From: Streptomyces sp. NBC_01549
GTDB taxonomy: Bacteria; Actinomycetota; Actinomycetes; Streptomycetales; Streptomycetaceae
DNA: 64,000 bases
Assembly: GCF_026339955.1 (NCBI RefSeq)
Contig: NZ_JAPEPW010000001.1
Span: forward strand, 5,849,001 to 5,913,000
Reading direction: 5' to 3'
Shown piece after piece: positions 63,079 to 64,000 of the stretch; positions within the stretch are counted from its first letter, which is position 1; the number at the start of each line of letters is the position of its first letter. The notes beneath the pieces were generated by a model. The model was not told where the DNA came from and searched no databases. It saw nothing but the letters and a program-made list of their open reading frames with translations. The translations under genes and the position numbers were made by a program.

Positions 63079-63674
63079 GCCGCGGCCCGGTCCCGCTGGT
63101 ATCCCGCGTCGATCGTGTCGAAGTCCGGGAAACGGTCCGCGATCCGGTCGCCGGTGAAGTTCCCGACCCAGCCGTCCTCCTCGTGGAAGAACCGGATCGC
63201 GGTGAACGACGGCGACGTCCCCATGTCGAACCAGTGCGTCGTACCGCGCGGCACGCCCAGCAGGTCGCCCTTCTCGCACAGCACGGCGTGCACCTCGCCC
63301 CCCACGTGGAGGTAGAAGATCCCGGACCCCGAGACGAAGAAGCGCACCTCGTCATCGTCGTCGTGCGTGTGCTCCTGGAGGAACTTCTCGCGTGCGGCCT
63401 TCGCCTTGACGGGGTACTCGGGGTCCTCGCTCGGGTGCAGCCCGAGGACGTCGACCGTCGTGAAGCCCTCCTCCGCGTTGAGCTTCTCGATCTCGGGACC
63501 GTACGCGGCGAACACCGTGTCGCTGTCCGCGTCTGCGGGCACGTCCTCGCGGACCGGCCACTGCTCGTAGCGCACACCGATCGGCGCGAGCGCGGCGGCG
63601 ATCTCGGCAGGGTCGGAGGTGCGGCGCACGAGCGTCTCGGGTCCGGTCTCGGGCCAGGTCGTCAGCAGGGTCAT
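63075..63674 (-). CDS. mtnD: MtnD, acireductone dioxygenase
   Basis: 199 residues, cupin. The metal ligands are in EHTHDDDDEVRFFVSG (H-x-H...E) and VPRGTTHWFDMG (His). It oxidises acireductone with O2 to the keto acid and formate (Fe form). First gene of the mtnD-mtnC-mtnB operon; the ATG at 63674 follows GAGCTTCTTCC, a weak ribosome-binding site. Confidence 0.95.
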   Translation of the reverse strand: MTLLTTWPETGPETLVRRTSDPAEIAAALAPIGVRYEQWPVREDVPADADSDTVFAAYGPEIEKLNAEEGFTTVDVLGLHPSEDPEYPVKAKAAREKFLQEHTHDDDDEVRFFVSGSGIFYLHVGGEVHAVLCEKGDLLGVPRGTTHWFDMGTSPSFTAIRFFHEEDGWVGNFTGDRIADRFPDFDTIDAGYQRDRAAA

Positions 63675-63994
63675 GGAAGAAGCTCCAGAATCTGGAAGTT
63701 GTGTCCGGATGCTGGACATGCACCCGGAAGAGGAACGGGAGGGGGCGCCGGAGGTCCGGGGCGGCCGGGCACGGTGCCCTCCGCGGGCGGATGACGGGTG
63801 GGAAATGCCTGGTCAGCCGCGACACGCCGCGCCGGTACAGCGTCGTATCGCTGTCGCGCATGATGTCGTCATCGGAGCCTCACTGTCCCGGGTCGGGTGC
63901 CGGTACGGAGATCGTAACGCCCGCCGGGTGGCCCGTCGGGTGTGAGCTATTTGTTGTCTCAAGTAGTGAGAATCCGAGTCTTACGCTTTGACGC
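63675..63994. other. 320-bp upstream region of mtnDCB
   Basis: Contains no clear gene. The right end (63950-63990) is less GC-rich and holds promoters for both directions. A short minus-strand frame from an ATG at 63861 (MRDSDTTLYRRGVSRLTRHF) runs on past the mtnD start but has no family resemblance. SAM-I (S-box) and SAM-IV core sequences were looked for and not seen. GTCCGGATGCTGGAC-like self-complementary pieces occur near 63700-63720. Confidence 0.4.
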
Positions 63995-64000
63995 ATGGCT
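63995..64000 (+). CDS. Possible start of a further gene (leaderless), cut by the window end
   Basis: An ATG at 63995 lies 7 nt after the -10-like TACGCT (63982-63987), the same arrangement as the leaderless genes at 34305 and 51902. Only two codons (Met-Ala) are in the window, so nothing can be said about the product. Confidence 0.3.

Noticed and set aside
63352..63861. Minus-strand frame of 169 codons over the start of mtnD.
   Set aside because: It overlaps mtnD in another frame for most of its length and has biased, motif-free sequence; only a short upstream peptide remains possible.
63675..63994. SAM riboswitch before the mtn operon.
   Set aside because: The conserved core bases of SAM-I and SAM-IV aptamers were not found by eye. 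A covariance-model search would be decisive.

Overview
The window is chromosomal DNA from a Streptomyces or a very close relative. The GC content is very high with strong third-position GC bias, GTG starts are frequent, many starts look leaderless, and the gene content is diagnostic: two adjacent chaplins (chpH, chpC), the mycothiol ligase mshC, the actinobacterial signature protein ParJ, a SCO1664-family protein, DUF3090 and DUF5703 proteins, and a four-cysteine SoxR. The order soxR ... gnt genes ... chpH-chpC ... SCO1664 family-mshC-parJ resembles, from memory, the S. coelicolor SCO1697 to SCO1662 core interval, with strain-specific insertions and losses.

Layout. 1-9.1 kb: end of an MFS transporter, an orphan sugar-type ABC ATPase, an aldehyde/alcohol dehydrogenase pair, an ArsR regulator with an EamA exporter, and a TetR regulator divergent from an acyl-CoA dehydrogenase. 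9.2-11.3 kb: a TetR/MaoC pair and soxR with a very strong terminator. 11.4-12.8 kb: a decayed patch with a frameshifted acetyltransferase, a gene remnant and a hypothetical gene. 13.1-18.7 kb: exported or cell-surface hydrolases (penicillin-acylase family, alpha/beta hydrolase, NamZ/DUF1343). 18.9-24.3 kb: two facing operons (SDR + acyl-CoA ligase + TetR; phosphotransferase + acyl-CoA dehydrogenase) that share an operator-like motif and resemble the parts list of the levulinate/4-hydroxyacyl-CoA pathway. 24.4-33.4 kb: a His-rich metal-binding protein, membrane proteins, a Nudix hydrolase, a FAD dehydrogenase, an APC permease and a Tat-exported molybdoenzyme with its cytochrome b.

33.4-35.0 kb is the gluconate locus (gntK, a GntR regulator and a gntP reduced to 60 codons). 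35.4-40.8 kb holds a Pls/PosA-type membrane NRPS of about 1,290 residues, followed with a 13-nt overlap by an M1 zinc aminopeptidase; this is a candidate homopoly-amino-acid synthesis and trimming pair. tRNA-Leu(GAG) follows, then an M20 peptidase, chpH (with a BldN-like promoter) and chpC (with 24 uninterrupted Gly-X-Pro triplets). 45.3-54.1 kb includes a RecD-like helicase that has lost its ATPase motifs, redox enzymes, CorA, a phosphatase, DUF3090 and the SCO1664-family protein.

54.2-59.5 kb: between mshC and parJ lie a Q-rich prion-like protein and a leaderless subtilase that share a C-terminal module, plus a frameshifted exported protein. 59.7-64 kb: a GntR regulator divergent from mtnA, and a tightly overlapped mtnD-mtnC-mtnB operon (methionine salvage).

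The best candidates for something undescribed are the Q-rich protein/subtilase pair, the degenerate RecD-like protein, the Pls-like synthetase with its aminopeptidase, and three separate operator motifs that each occur twice and connect distant lipid or aldehyde metabolism genes. All statements rest on reading the sequence and on memory of protein families; no searches were run.
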